DNA of 64,000 nucleotides from Flavobacterium sp. 140616W15 (GCF_003668995.1 NZ_CP033068.1:4836001-4900000); one strand, 5' to 3'; numbered from the stretch's first letter, positions 15,844-24,599 are shown. Program-made: numbers and translations. The notes: generated from the sequence alone by a model not told the origin.

Positions 15844-18084
15844 ATGAGAAGAATTTCATTTTTATTGTTTTTTCCTGCCATCCTTTTTGCACAGGAAAAA
15901 AGTACCACAAATGTAAGACAACAAGGAAAGTATGATACCAATAAATTTAGTCAGATGTACGATTTATTGGCTACTCCTAATATGTTTCGTACAGCATCAG
16001 GGGCACCAGGTCCAGCGTATTATCAGCAACAAGCCGATTATAAGATAGATGTTGAGTTGGATGATAAAAATTCAAAATTAACCGGTTCAGAAACAATTAT
16101 TTATTCTAATAATTCGCCAGATAATCTAGAGTATTTATGGGTGCAATTAGATCAGAATCAAGCGAAAAAAAACACACAAACTACATTAGCCGAGAGCGAA
16201 AAAATTAGCCAGGTATTGCCAGTATCTGGTTTCTCTAATAAATATTTGAAAGAAGGATTAGAGCGAGGTTTCAATATCGATTATGTAAAAGACGCTAAGG
16301 GAAATCCAATGTCATACACAGTTAATGAAACTATGATGAGGATTAATTTAGTTACGCCTTTAAAAGCGGGTGAAAAAATTTCATTCTCGATTAAGTGGTG
16401 GTACAATATCAATAATTACAGACAAGACGGCGGACGTTCTGGATATGAATTGTTCGAAAAAGATGGAAATAAATTATATGTAATTGCACAATTCTACCCA
16501 AGAATGGCAGTTTATAATGATGTAGAAGGTTGGCAGAATATGCAGTTTTGGGGAGGCGGAGAGTTTGCTTTGCCTTTTGGTAACTTCGATGTAAATATTA
16601 CTGTTCCTGCAGATCACGTGATGGAAGCTACAGGAGAATTAATGAATAGAAGCGAAGTTTTTACTCCAGAGCAGGTAAAAAGATATGAGCTAGCTCAAAA
16701 ATCATACGATAAACCAGTTATCATTGTTACGCAAGCAGAAGCAGAAGTGGCAGAAAAAGGATTCTCTGAAAAGAAAAAAACATGGAAATTTAGTGCTAAA
16801 AATGTACGCGATTTCGGAATTGCAACATCAAGGAAATTCATCTACGATGCAATGGCTGTAAAACTTGGAGCTAAAACTGTTATGGCAGCTTCAGTGTATC
16901 CAAAAGAAGCAAATCCGCTTTGGGAAGAAACATCAACAAGAGTAGTGGCACATACATTAAAAAGTTACTCTTCACATACATTCGATTATCCTTATCCAAA
17001 AGCAGTTTCGGTTTCGGCAGAGGATCAAGGAATGGAATATCCTATGATTTGTTGGAATTATGGACGTCCTGATGAAAATGGGGTTACGAGCAAAGAGATG
17101 AAAAACGGAATGATTGGAGTAGTGATTCACGAAGTTGGGCACAACTTTTTTCCAATGATTGTAAATTCCGATGAGCGTCAGTGGAGTTGGATGGATGAAG
17201 GTTTGAACTCTTTTTTAGAATACTTGGCAGAGCAAGAATTAGATCCTAATTTCCCTTCAAGAAGAGGTCCAGCAAAAAATATTGTACCTTATATGAGTGG
17301 AGATCAAAAGTTTTTAGAGCCAATTATGTCAAACTCTGAAACTATTCACCAATTTGGAAATAACGCATATGGAAAACCAGCAACTGGTCTTAATATTTTA
17401 AGAGAAGTAGTTATGGGAAGAGAATTGTTTGATTATGCATTTAAGACATACGCAAACAGATGGAAGTTTAAACACCCTACACCAGAAGATTTCTTTAGAA
17501 CAATGGAAGATGCTTCGGCAGTCGATTTAGATTGGTTTTTTAGAGGATGGTTTTATTCAACAGATTTTGTGGATATCGGAATTAAAGATGTAAAGCAATA
17601 TTATGTAAGTGAAACGGCGACTCCTGAGTTAAAAAATGCTAAGATTAAAAAAGGACGTTTTGGTTTTGAAAAAGGACCTTTTGTATATTTAATTGAAGGT
17701 GAAAATAAAGAAATAAAGAAATCTGATAAAAAGGCGTTGAAAATTGATGAAGTAAAATTATTATCAGATTACGTAGCAGACACATTTACGGCAGAAGAAA
17801 AAGCAAATTTAAAAGCTCCAAAATATTTCTATGAAGTTGAGTTTAATAAGCCAGGCGGGATGATTATGCCTATTCTTGTTGAAATTACATACGAAGATGA
17901 AACAAAAGAGGAGTTTAAATATCCAGCACAAATTTGGAGAAAAAATAACGATACTGCCAAAAAAGTATATGCAACAGAAAAAGCTATAAAAAGCATTCAG
18001 ATTGATCCAAAATTACTTACTGCAGATATAGATGTAACTAATAATGCATGGCCAAAAGTAGAGGTAAAATCAAAATTTGATTAA
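15844..18084 (+). CDS. M1-family zinc metallopeptidase, exported
   Basis: A secreted or periplasmic gluzincin aminopeptidase of 746 residues. A signal peptide ('ISFLLFFPAILFAQ') follows the ATG at 15844; an in-frame TTG at 15820 is less likely. The zinc site is 'VIHEVGHNFFP' with the distal Glu in 'WMDEGLNSFLEY'. The exopeptidase motif of classical aminopeptidases is replaced by an 'AEDQGMEYP' variant, as in Bacteroidota relatives. The N-terminal beta-saddle domain is present ('YKIDVELDDKNSKLTGSETI'). It ends the operon; its terminator hairpin has been split by IS copy 2. Confidence 0.9.
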   Translation: MRRISFLLFFPAILFAQEKSTTNVRQQGKYDTNKFSQMYDLLATPNMFRTASGAPGPAYYQQQADYKIDVELDDKNSKLTGSETIIYSNNSPDNLEYLWVQLDQNQAKKNTQTTLAESEKISQVLPVSGFSNKYLKEGLERGFNIDYVKDAKGNPMSYTVNETMMRINLVTPLKAGEKISFSIKWWYNINNYRQDGGRSGYELFEKDGNKLYVIAQFYPRMAVYNDVEGWQNMQFWGGGEFALPFGNFDVNITVPADHVMEATGELMNRSEVFTPEQVKRYELAQKSYDKPVIIVTQAEAEVAEKGFSEKKKTWKFSAKNVRDFGIATSRKFIYDAMAVKLGAKTVMAASVYPKEANPLWEETSTRVVAHTLKSYSSHTFDYPYPKAVSVSAEDQGMEYPMICWNYGRPDENGVTSKEMKNGMIGVVIHEVGHNFFPMIVNSDERQWSWMDEGLNSFLEYLAEQELDPNFPSRRGPAKNIVPYMSGDQKFLEPIMSNSETIHQFGNNAYGKPATGLNILREVVMGRELFDYAFKTYANRWKFKHPTPEDFFRTMEDASAVDLDWFFRGWFYSTDFVDIGIKDVKQYYVSETATPELKNAKIKKGRFGFEKGPFVYLIEGENKEIKKSDKKALKIDEVKLLSDYVADTFTAEEKANLKAPKYFYEVEFNKPGGMIMPILVEITYEDETKEEFKYPAQIWRKNNDTAKKVYATEKAIKSIQIDPKLLTADIDVTNNAWPKVEVKSKFD

Positions 18085-18109
18085 ATAAAAAAGGAAAAGA
18101 GACTCGTAT

Positions 18110-18134
18110 TAGACTGCACCCAAAAGTTTAGACA
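18110..18134. repeat. Left terminal inverted repeat of IS copy 2
   Basis: It is identical to the left end of copy 1 over 25 bp, and TAT lies immediately outside. Confidence 0.85.
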
Positions 18135-18143
18135 AATTAATAA

Positions 18144-18977
18144 TTAAGTTTGAAAATAATGAGCTCGGTATTGTATCGGGCTCATTCCTTTTAGATTAAG
18201 TTTAATTCTGTCATTATTATAATAATTTATATACTCAACAATCTCTTGTTTCAATTGATTAATAGAACTGTATTTTTTAAGATAAAACAGTTCTGATTTT
18301 AATATTCCGAAGAAATTTTCAATAACCGCATTGTCAAGACAATTCCCTTTTCTGGACATACTTTGTTTAATTCCTTTTTTCTTTAATAAATAATGATATT
18401 GTTTCATTTGATACTGCCAGCCTTGGTCAGAATGCAGAGTTAAATTAGTATTATCTGGTATTTTTGCAAATGCTTTTTCAAGCATTGTTGAGATTTGATT
18501 AAACACTGGTCTTTGAGATAATTCATAGCTGATTATCTCTCCATTAAACAGATCAATTATCGGCGATAAGTACAGTTTATTGCCAGAAACATTAAATTCA
18601 GTCACATCGGTTGCCCATTTCTCATTAGGTTTATCTGCCTTAAAATTACGTTGTAATATATTGGGAACTATTCTTCCCTGTTCACCTTTATATGATCTGT
18701 ACTTCTTGATTCTGATTAAACTTTTTAATCCTAAAAATTTCATCAATCGAAGTACTGTTTTGTGATTAATTAAAATACCTTCTTTTTTGATTAATAGAGT
18801 AATACGTCTATATCCCAATCTACCCTTATGATAATTGTAAATCTTTTTAATTAATTCTTTTATCTCTTGATATTTATCGATTACCTGACCTTTTTTTTCA
18901 TAGTAATAATACGTACTTCTAACCATGTTCATACAATTTAGTAAAAGATCTAAATCATACTTATGCCTTAATTCCAT
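18144..18977 (-). CDS. IS3-family transposase OrfB, copy 2
   Basis: This 277-residue DDE integrase-domain protein is homologous along its whole length to the OrfB at 312-1145. Catalytic residues are conserved: 'WATDVTEF', 'LHSDQGWQYQ', 'NAVIENFFG'. Differences cluster in the middle ('NQISTMLEKAFAKIPDNTNL') and near the C-terminus. It shares the TAATG junction with OrfA and stays open upstream to the slippery heptamer. It appears functional. Confidence 0.92.
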   Translation of the reverse strand: MELRHKYDLDLLLNCMNMVRSTYYYYEKKGQVIDKYQEIKELIKKIYNYHKGRLGYRRITLLIKKEGILINHKTVLRLMKFLGLKSLIRIKKYRSYKGEQGRIVPNILQRNFKADKPNEKWATDVTEFNVSGNKLYLSPIIDLFNGEIISYELSQRPVFNQISTMLEKAFAKIPDNTNLTLHSDQGWQYQMKQYHYLLKKKGIKQSMSRKGNCLDNAVIENFFGILKSELFYLKKYSSINQLKQEIVEYINYYNNDRIKLNLKGMSPIQYRAHYFQT

Positions 18978-19510
18978 TATGGTTTGAGCTTTTTGTTTTG
19001 ATTGGCTTGCTCGGCTTGAACTAAGGCGTTGAACTTTTTTAGAATTTCGTTCTCAGCGCGCAGATACTCTAACTCCTTTAAGAGCTCTTCTTCCCTGCTT
19101 AAAGGTTTATCTGTTTTTCGTTGTTTTCTCTTAAAATTCATAACTGCTGGTCTACCTCGTGATTTAAGTTCTAAACCTGCCAAGTAATCTTTCGCATATC
19201 TTCTTTGCCAGCTTATTATTGTGGACTGTGCTGGAATTTGGAAAATTAAGCAGGCTTCATCCAAAGATATAGACTTATTTTGAATGGTTTGTATCACTTT
19301 CAATTTAAAGTCTGCAGTATAAATTTTATTTTTTTGTCTTGGTAAAAGACCTTTTATTCCAAATTCATTATAACGACTAATCCAGCATGTAAGGTTACTC
19401 TCGGCTATGCTGTTTGCTTTGGCTGTGCCTTTAACCGAGTTATGTCTTTTTAAAACTTCCTCTACACAACGAAGTTTAAATTCATAATTGTATTTGACTT
19501 TTCTTTCCAT
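18977..19510 (-). CDS. IS3-family transposase OrfA, copy 2
   Basis: This 177-residue double helix-turn-helix protein has the same layout as the OrfA at 1145-1675. The first ~125 residues, which form the DNA-binding part, share only scattered identities with copy 1. From 'MNFKRKQRKTDKPL' onward, the zipper and frameshift segment is almost identical. Its ATG is preceded by the same hairpin and T-tract at 19511-19548. Confidence 0.9.
   Translation of the reverse strand: MERKVKYNYEFKLRCVEEVLKRHNSVKGTAKANSIAESNLTCWISRYNEFGIKGLLPRQKNKIYTADFKLKVIQTIQNKSISLDEACLIFQIPAQSTIISWQRRYAKDYLAGLELKSRGRPAVMNFKRKQRKTDKPLSREEELLKELEYLRAENEILKKFNALVQAEQANQNKKLKP
19034..19040 (-). promoter_or_regulatory. Programmed -1 frameshift heptamer A AAA AAG, copy 2
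   Basis: The minus strand reads ctA AAA AAG ttc in the OrfA frame, at the same place as in copy 1. Confidence 0.8.
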
Positions 19511-19548
19511 AAAAATGCCCCCAAATAGTGTCTAACTTTTTGGGGGCA
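19511..19548 (-). terminator. Terminator-like hairpin inside the right end of IS copy 2
   Basis: TGCCCCCAAA/TTTGGGGGCA stem followed by TTTTT and the OrfA ATG on the minus strand, conserved with copy 1 at 1676-1713. Confidence 0.6.
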
Positions 19549-19553
19549 GTTCA
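19529..19553. repeat. Right terminal inverted repeat of IS copy 2
   Basis: The complement begins TGAACTGCCCCC, the classic IS3-like TGA end, whereas copy 1 has TAGACTGC here. TAT follows at 19554-19556. Confidence 0.85.
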
Positions 19554-19605
19554 TATGAGTCTTTTTTTTTAAGTAAATTTTAAAGCGGTAGGCTACAAAA
19601 TTTAA

Positions 19606-19613
19606 TATCTTTG
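19606..19613 (+). promoter_or_regulatory. -7 promoter box of tatA
   Basis: TATCTTTG fits TAnnTTTG, 22 bp before the tatA ATG. Confidence 0.55.
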
Positions 19614-19635
19614 TGGCACATAAAATAAAAAAGAT

Positions 19636-19962
19636 ATGTTTGGTATAGGAGGAGGAGAATTAGTTTTCATATTATTTGTAGTGCTTATGCTTTTTGGCTC
19701 AGATAAAGTGCCAGAAATAGCTCGTACAATGGGTAAAGCAATGGCGCAACTTAAAAATGCGACTAATGATATTAAAAGCGAAATTCAAAAAGGAGCAGAG
19801 GCTAATGGCTTTGATGCAAAAACCTTGGATGATATGACAGGTAACATAAATTCTGAAATAGAGAAGGCTAAAACTAATTTATTAGGAGATGCTACCACGC
19901 AATTTGAAAAAACAAAAGAAGATATTGACTCCATTACAGGACCTATAAAACGTCAGTTATAA
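19636..19962 (+). CDS. tatA: Sec-independent translocase TatA/TatB-family subunit
   Basis: This 108-residue protein has the TatA layout. A short N-terminal membrane helix ('LVFILFVVLMLFGSDKVPEIA', about 8-28) contains the FG hinge followed by the amphipathic helix ('ARTMGKAMAQLKNATNDIK'). A variable charged tail follows. TatA multimers form the protein-conducting part of the twin-arginine pathway in the inner membrane. TatA and TatB are hard to separate on sequence; the FGSDKVPE hinge fits either. The stop overlaps the next ATG (TAATG), so it is coupled to the PAP2 gene. Confidence 0.88.
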   Translation: MFGIGGGELVFILFVVLMLFGSDKVPEIARTMGKAMAQLKNATNDIKSEIQKGAEANGFDAKTLDDMTGNINSEIEKAKTNLLGDATTQFEKTKEDIDSITGPIKRQL

Positions 19963-20525
19963 TGCTTGAAAAATTACAAGAATTCGATGTAAATCTATTT
20001 GTATTTCTTAACGGATTAGGTTCAGAATCTTACGATAAACTTTGGTTGGTAATTACCAATCAATTGAATTGGGCTCCACTCTTTTTACTATTACTTTATC
20101 TTATCTATAAAAAAATAGGGACAAAACAAACCTTGTTTTTGCTCTTGTTTATAGCAATTCTAATAGCTTGTACTGATCAATTAACCAATGCAGTTAAATA
20201 TAGCGTACAACGTTTAAGACCTTGCAACAATCCTGACATCAAATCGTTTATTCGAATTGTACAATCTCGACAATCATTCAGCTTTTTCTCAGGACATGCA
20301 GCCAATTCGATGGCGGCAGCAACCTTTTTATATTTAGCACTTAACAAGCACTTTAAATATTTTGGATTTCTATTCTTATGGCCATTAATTTTTGCTTACA
20401 GCCGTATTTACTTAGGCTTGCATTATCCATTAGATATTCTTTGTGGATATTCAGTAGGAGTAATAATGGGATTTTTAATCTATAAGATATACCAGAAAGC
20501 AAAAGTAAAGTATTTTCCGGTTTAA
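19962..20525 (+). CDS. PAP2-family membrane phosphatase
   Basis: This 187-residue inner-membrane protein has about five to six hydrophobic segments and the complete lipid-phosphatase signature. That signature consists of 'KYSVQRLRP', 'SFFSGHAANS' (catalytic His) and 'SRIYLGLHYPLD' (second His). Relatives dephosphorylate undecaprenyl pyrophosphate or phosphatidyl substrates on the outer face of the membrane. The substrate is not determined here. Translationally coupled to tatA. Confidence 0.88.
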   Translation: MLEKLQEFDVNLFVFLNGLGSESYDKLWLVITNQLNWAPLFLLLLYLIYKKIGTKQTLFLLLFIAILIACTDQLTNAVKYSVQRLRPCNNPDIKSFIRIVQSRQSFSFFSGHAANSMAAATFLYLALNKHFKYFGFLFLWPLIFAYSRIYLGLHYPLDILCGYSVGVIMGFLIYKIYQKAKVKYFPV

Positions 20526-20558
20526 ATTTTTGGAGCATTTTCCAGCTGTACACTTTAT

Positions 20559-20587
20559 CTTTTCCTGACTAAAGAAGTCAGGAAAAG
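20559..20587. repeat. 12-bp hairpin between convergent genes
   Basis: CTTTTCCTGACT pairs perfectly with AGTCAGGAAAAG around AAAGA. It lies between the convergent PAP2 and dioxygenase genes and may end transcription, but neither side has a proper T-tract. Confidence 0.5.
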
Positions 20588-20637
20588 GATACCGTTTCCA
20601 TCTGGGCTAGAAGTGCTAAGAATTATTGATATGATTT

Positions 20638-21355
20638 CTAATTAATATTGGTTCTTTCGCTCCAATCTAATCCATTCGGGAGCTCAATGTTGCTGAATTC
20701 AATATGAATAACTCTTCTTCTTTCGTTATTTGTAGTCTTATTAGAAGCATGAAAAAGTAATGGTTTCATAATTTATTCCCCCTTTTTCGACTTCACAAAC
20801 TGTTTCTTTTTCATTTTTAAAGTCCATATTCTCGACTCTATAAATTCCTTTAGAATGTGAATTATTAATTACTTTTAAAGCACCATTATCTTTAGTCGTT
20901 TTGTCTATATGAATCCTTATCGTGAAATTTTTCTCAAGAATATCTTTCGGAGGTTGCACAGCAAACTGATCTTGTTTAGTAGTCCAGTTTTCAAAACTTT
21001 CTACATCTATTTTTTTATCTACCGAGATTGTTAAGTCTTGATGATACGCAACAAACCAATTTGATTTTTCTGGCTTGTCAAAATAGATTGATTTAGTTAT
21101 AAAATAATCTTCGCCAAAGTTAGATTTGATGATGTTCTTTAAATTCTGATTAAAAATAGAGTCTAATGCTTCTGGGATTTCTTTATGAAATTGTCTTATA
21201 GCAAATAAATCTTCAGATTTTCTAAAGGTTGTTTTTCCTGCTTTATCTTCTGTAACACTTTCAATTATTGAGGTCAGTTTTTCAATTTCATTTTCGTTAT
21301 AGATAGCATCAATAATTATAAACCCTTCAGTGTCTATTTCGTTTGTGTATTTCAT
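20638..21355 (-). pseudogene. Phytanoyl-CoA dioxygenase family gene with a frameshift
   Basis: The N-terminal 190 residues read as an Fe(II)/2-oxoglutarate PhyH-family oxygenase, with the HxD metal pair in 'AYHQDLTI'. The frame then shifts near 20780-20790 and ends at 20741. The other frame continues with the missing family landmarks, 'MKPLLFHASNKTTN' (distal metal His) and 'RRRVIHIEFSNIELPNG' (2-oxoglutarate Arg), to a TAG at 20638. Restoration needs loss of one base or gain of two, unlike the A-run deletions elsewhere. It may therefore be a genuine mutation. As it stands the enzyme would lack a metal ligand. Confidence 0.75.
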
Positions 21356-21394
21356 TTTAAAATCAATTTCAATATGATTGCTTTATCAGATTTT

Positions 21395-22036
21395 TTAAAG
21401 AACTCTACTCACTGTTAATCCATCTCGAATAGGTAGTAAAACTGTTTCTACTCTTGGATCATTTTTTAAAAGCAGGTTGTACTCTAAAAGGATTTTTGTG
21501 CTAATATCATTTGGATGTAGTGGTTCTAAGACCTTACCACTCCATAAAACATTATCAGATAAAATGATACCCCCTTTATTCATTTTTGGAACTATCATTT
21601 CATAGTAATTAAGATAGTTCTCTTTATCAGCATCAATAAATACTAAATCAAATTTTACATCAATTGTAGGGATGATAGTTGTTGCCTCTCCTAGGTGCTG
21701 AAAAATTTGTTTTCCCCAAGGAGATTGGTCAAAATATTTTCGTTGAAAATCGATTAATTCTTCTTTGATGTCAATTGTATGTAGTTGTCCATTTACTTGC
21801 ATTCCTTCGCATAAGCACAAGGCAGCATAACCGGTATAAGTGCCAATTTCAAGAATATTTACTGGTCGGATTAATTTAGATAACATGCTTAAAACGCGAC
21901 CTTGAAAATGACCACTTAACATACGTGGTAATAGAATTTTTTGGTAGGTTTCTTTGTTTAAACGAGCTAGTAATTCTGGTTCTTTTTCAGAGTGCTGTTC
22001 TATGTAGTCTTCTAGTTCTTGTGATATAAAATGCAT
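21395..22036 (-). CDS. Class I SAM-dependent O-methyltransferase (CCoAMT-like)
   Basis: At 213 residues from the ATG at 22036 it has the usual length of the bacterial caffeoyl-CoA-type O-methyltransferase family. The SAM-binding loop 'ILEIGTYTGYAALCL', the acidic 'TIDIKEEL' and the metal-site 'DLVFIDADKENY' are visible. A longer in-frame start at 22096 exists but would place the promoter box (22062-22069) inside the gene and touch a terminator, so I reject it. The natural substrate is unknown. A single-gene unit. Confidence 0.88.
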   Translation of the reverse strand: MHFISQELEDYIEQHSEKEPELLARLNKETYQKILLPRMLSGHFQGRVLSMLSKLIRPVNILEIGTYTGYAALCLCEGMQVNGQLHTIDIKEELIDFQRKYFDQSPWGKQIFQHLGEATTIIPTIDVKFDLVFIDADKENYLNYYEMIVPKMNKGGIILSDNVLWSGKVLEPLHPNDISTKILLEYNLLLKNDPRVETVLLPIRDGLTVSRVL

Positions 22037-22061
22037 TGTTGTATAGTCTAAAAATGAAATA

Positions 22062-22069
22062 CAAAAATA
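22062..22069 (-). promoter_or_regulatory. -7 promoter box of the O-methyltransferase gene
   Basis: The minus strand reads TATTTTTG (TAnnTTTG) 26 bp before the chosen ATG, which helps decide the start. Confidence 0.55.
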
Positions 22070-22100
22070 CAAAATATCTGCTTTACTTATTTGCATAAAA

Positions 22101-22126
22101 AAACCATTCGCGTTGGCGAATGGTTT
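22101..22126. terminator. Terminator after the small lipoprotein gene
   Basis: AAACCATTCGC and GCGAATGGTTT form an 11-bp stem with loop GTTG and A/T tracts, just past the lipoprotein stop as read on the minus strand. Confidence 0.8.
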
Positions 22127-22148
22127 TAATTTTCATGTAAAATGAAAA

Positions 22149-22481
22149 CTATTTTTTTAAAGCATCATTAACTTCTTTTGCTGTTTTCACAGTTCCGTCT
22201 TTTGCAACTTTTGCAGCTTCTTCTACTTTTTTGGCTCCTTTTTCTGTAGCATTTTTTACATCTTCAGCAGCTTTTTTAGTAGCGTCTTTTACATCTTTAG
22301 CAGCATCTTCTATTTTAGTTACTGCCGTGTCTTTTACTTCATCGATGTCAGTAGCTAAAGAGTCTACTTTATTTCCAATTGTTAATTCGTCTTCAGTAGG
22401 TTTTGGTTCTTTCTTTTCGCAAGATTGTACTCCGAATGCTAATAAAGCGATAACTGCTAAGCTTAAAATTTGTTTTTTCAT
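22149..22481 (-). CDS. Small Lys/Ala/Glu-rich helical lipoprotein
   Basis: This 110-residue protein has a lipoprotein signal ending 'LLAFGVQSC' (Cys at about 21). After a short linker it becomes a continuous amphipathic helix of 11-residue-like repeats (for example 'DAAKDVKDATKKAAEDVKNA'), resembling LEA or apolipoprotein-type repeats. It probably sits in the outer or inner membrane leaflet facing the periplasm. Proteins of this type are often linked to desiccation or envelope stress, but I can show only the composition. It has its own terminator. Confidence 0.8.
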   Translation of the reverse strand: MKKQILSLAVIALLAFGVQSCEKKEPKPTEDELTIGNKVDSLATDIDEVKDTAVTKIEDAAKDVKDATKKAAEDVKNATEKGAKKVEEAAKVAKDGTVKTAKEVNDALKK

Positions 22482-22667
22482 AATTAATAATTTTTTTGGG
22501 TTGATATAATGTTAAGTATATGGTTTTAAGAAAGAACAATTTACATAAAAAAATGAGACATTACATTTTTTTGTAGGACTATCTTTCTTTTGAGTGTAAA
22601 TACAATTCTTGTACCAAACTTTCAAATTTTAGATTATTGTATGAAAAGTTTTTTTAAAGCTGTGTAA

Positions 22668-23219
22668 TTAGTTTTTATATAAACTAAAGTCTATTGTTAT
22701 TTGATCTTTTACTTTTATCAGTCCGGCCATCTTTACAGGAGGTTCAAGACCAATATCAGAAAAATTCAAATTGAAGGTTCCTTGGATTTTATTACCAGTG
22801 GTATTTAATATAAAGTCTTTGTATTTAAGCGTTTTGTCTGTTATTAAAAAAGTAAGATTGCATTTGTAGTTTTTGCCACAAGGTTTAATTTCAGATAAGG
22901 TTACATAGCTACTGGGGTATATTTTTGTTTTTACTGTAGCTTGCAAATCCTTGGTCATTATTTTGTTTCTACAATCAAATTTAGACATTGGAATTTCTGC
23001 TGAAATACTATTTTTTTTATTTAAGTTTAAAAAGATACTGTCTTTTTTGATTAATGAGTTACCACAGTTATAATCGCCAACAGTTGATTTTCCGCTAATC
23101 TTAATTTCAATTTTATTAATAATTAAAATTGAATCGTCAGGGAAAAAAGTGGGCTTAGCACTTCCTAAACAAAGGAATAATGCTAAACCCAACAATCCAA
23201 TTGTAAGTAAATTTTTCAT
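22668..23219 (-). CDS. YceI-like periplasmic protein
   Basis: This 183-residue protein has a signal peptide (to about 22). The lipocalin-like YceI fold pattern is present but diverged: 'KISGKSTVGDYNC' near the start and 'GTFNLNFSDIGLEPP', then 'GLIKVKDQITIDFSL' at the end. Extra cysteines ('YNC', 'KFDC', 'KPCGKNYKC') suggest disulphides. YceI proteins bind isoprenoid-type lipids in the periplasm. It is the third gene of a YceI / outer-membrane / YceI-like operon, 8 bp after the outer-membrane protein gene. Confidence 0.7.
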   Translation of the reverse strand: MKNLLTIGLLGLALFLCLGSAKPTFFPDDSILIINKIEIKISGKSTVGDYNCGNSLIKKDSIFLNLNKKNSISAEIPMSKFDCRNKIMTKDLQATVKTKIYPSSYVTLSEIKPCGKNYKCNLTFLITDKTLKYKDFILNTTGNKIQGTFNLNFSDIGLEPPVKMAGLIKVKDQITIDFSLYKN

Positions 23220-23227
23220 TGAGTAAG

Positions 23228-24592
23228 TTAGAAAGTAATAACAGCTTCAAACATTACACCGTTAAACTTTCCTTTGTATAAATCATTTGGATTTCCAGCA
23301 GCATTAAATTGACTGTAATTTTTGTAGCGTTGATCTACATAACCAATTTTTGCTAAAATGTTTTTAGTCATAAACCAACCAGCACTAGTTTCAAATCTTG
23401 TTATGTTAACAGCTTCTGCATCAGAGTTTCTTAATTTACCATCAACTAAGTTGTATTTTGCTCCAACAAAAAGGTTTTCGTTTGTACCAAATCGGTATAC
23501 TATATCTCCTGCATATTGGTTTACTGAACGTGAAGTTTCAACACCTTTTGCATCTCCACCAGAAGTAAATTCTAATGTACCAAAGAATTCAAATCCTTTA
23601 TATTTTACAAACGGGTTAATCATGTATGATGTTGCCCAGTTTCCGTATCCAGGATTAAAACGTCCAGTGTCTTTATTAGCAGTTGGGTCAAAGTTGTCTG
23701 CAACGGGAGCTCCATTGGCACCAGTATAATCACTGTGACTCATTACACCATAAAAACGGCTTCCTGCTCTATCAGATGCGTATAAGTTTCCACTTGAATT
23801 TGCAGTGTGATATAAAGATCCTGTTAATCTTATTCTTAAATCTGGATCAAGTTGTTTGTCGAAACCAATTTTTGCCAAGATAGTAGGGCTAACAGTTGTA
23901 TTATGCGTAGGACTAGCTTGTTTTACTTCTTTAACATCTTGGTCTAGTTTAGAGTTTGTAACTCCAATCATACCTACAAAACCGCTTCGGTTATAGTAAA
24001 GTTCGGCACCCATTTCTGTAATAAAGGCATCCATAATATTATTCCCGATAAAAGGATTCATTAGCGCATTACCATTGTCAGATCTTCTAAAGTGAGCATC
24101 ACCGTAGTTGTTCTCCATTTGACCAATTTTAATAGTAGTATATTTCATGAAATCTGCTAAGAAATCTTTTTTAATGAAATCTAATTTGTCAATTTGTAAA
24201 TATCCTCCTTTTACCCAAGTCTCATGATGGTGTCTAGAAGCAAGATAAACGTCTAGATTTACACGTACCCCATCAAATAATTGTGCGCCAATTGTAAAGT
24301 TAGCAGTGGGGAGGTTAAAATTGTTTTCAAGATTATTTAATCTGTAGCCAGAAATTGGAGCAGGCAGATTTTCTTGTCCGTTAAAAGAATTTACCCCTTG
24401 GAATTGTAATGCAAATGCCGCCCCTATATCTATACTTAGTCCTTTGTATTGAACTGTATCTTTTTTTACGTCAAATTGATTTATTCCGTTTTTGTCTCGT
24501 GAAATTTGATTCTGAATCTGCCCAAATCCAACTTGGGCCGTTGCTGTAGCCATTCCTAATAAAACTGTAGCTATGAGATAGATTTTTTTCAT
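23228..24592 (-). CDS. Porin-like outer-membrane beta-barrel protein
   Basis: This 454-residue protein has a signal peptide ending 'ATATAQ'. The body alternates polar and hydrophobic residues, has many aromatic girdle residues and ends in 'MFEAVITF', a terminal Phe typical of outer-membrane barrels. Features such as 'YGDAHFRRSDNGNALMNPF' recur in Bacteroidota putative porins. The substrate is unknown. It lies between two YceI-family genes (8 bp and 7 bp gaps), suggesting a shared envelope task. Confidence 0.7.
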   Translation of the reverse strand: MKKIYLIATVLLGMATATAQVGFGQIQNQISRDKNGINQFDVKKDTVQYKGLSIDIGAAFALQFQGVNSFNGQENLPAPISGYRLNNLENNFNLPTANFTIGAQLFDGVRVNLDVYLASRHHHETWVKGGYLQIDKLDFIKKDFLADFMKYTTIKIGQMENNYGDAHFRRSDNGNALMNPFIGNNIMDAFITEMGAELYYNRSGFVGMIGVTNSKLDQDVKEVKQASPTHNTTVSPTILAKIGFDKQLDPDLRIRLTGSLYHTANSSGNLYASDRAGSRFYGVMSHSDYTGANGAPVADNFDPTANKDTGRFNPGYGNWATSYMINPFVKYKGFEFFGTLEFTSGGDAKGVETSRSVNQYAGDIVYRFGTNENLFVGAKYNLVDGKLRNSDAEAVNITRFETSAGWFMTKNILAKIGYVDQRYKNYSQFNAAGNPNDLYKGKFNGVMFEAVITF

Positions 24593-24599
24593 GTGGTAT

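Larger units (their letters stand above)
18110..19553 (-). mobile_element. IS3-family (IS150-type) insertion sequence, copy 2
   Basis: This 1444-bp element is related to but clearly diverged from copy 1 (278-1718). Its termini match at 20 of 25 positions and are flanked by the 3-bp direct repeat TAT (18107-18109 and 19554-19556). Two minus-strand transposase frames and the A AAA AAG heptamer are intact. Like copy 1 it lies within the loop of a terminator, with the 3' end of the transposase gene facing the upstream host gene. Confidence 0.9.
18095..19567 (+). terminator. Terminator of the M1-peptidase operon, interrupted by IS copy 2
   Basis: The left arm AAAAGAGACTC (18095-18105) and the right arm GAGTCTTTTTT (19557-19567) pair through a 6-bp core plus a G-U and four A-U pairs. 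Removing the IS and one TAT restores a hairpin with a 4-nt loop (gTAT) and a long T-tract directly behind the M1 peptidase stop. Confidence 0.78.

Noticed and set aside
20559..20587. Firm terminator call between PAP2 and the dioxygenase gene
   Set aside because: The hairpin is perfect but lacks a T-tract on either strand, so it is listed only as a hairpin.
22037..22096. Longer start for the O-methyltransferase
   Set aside because: It would include the TATTTTTG promoter box and reach the neighbouring terminator, and would exceed the family's usual length.
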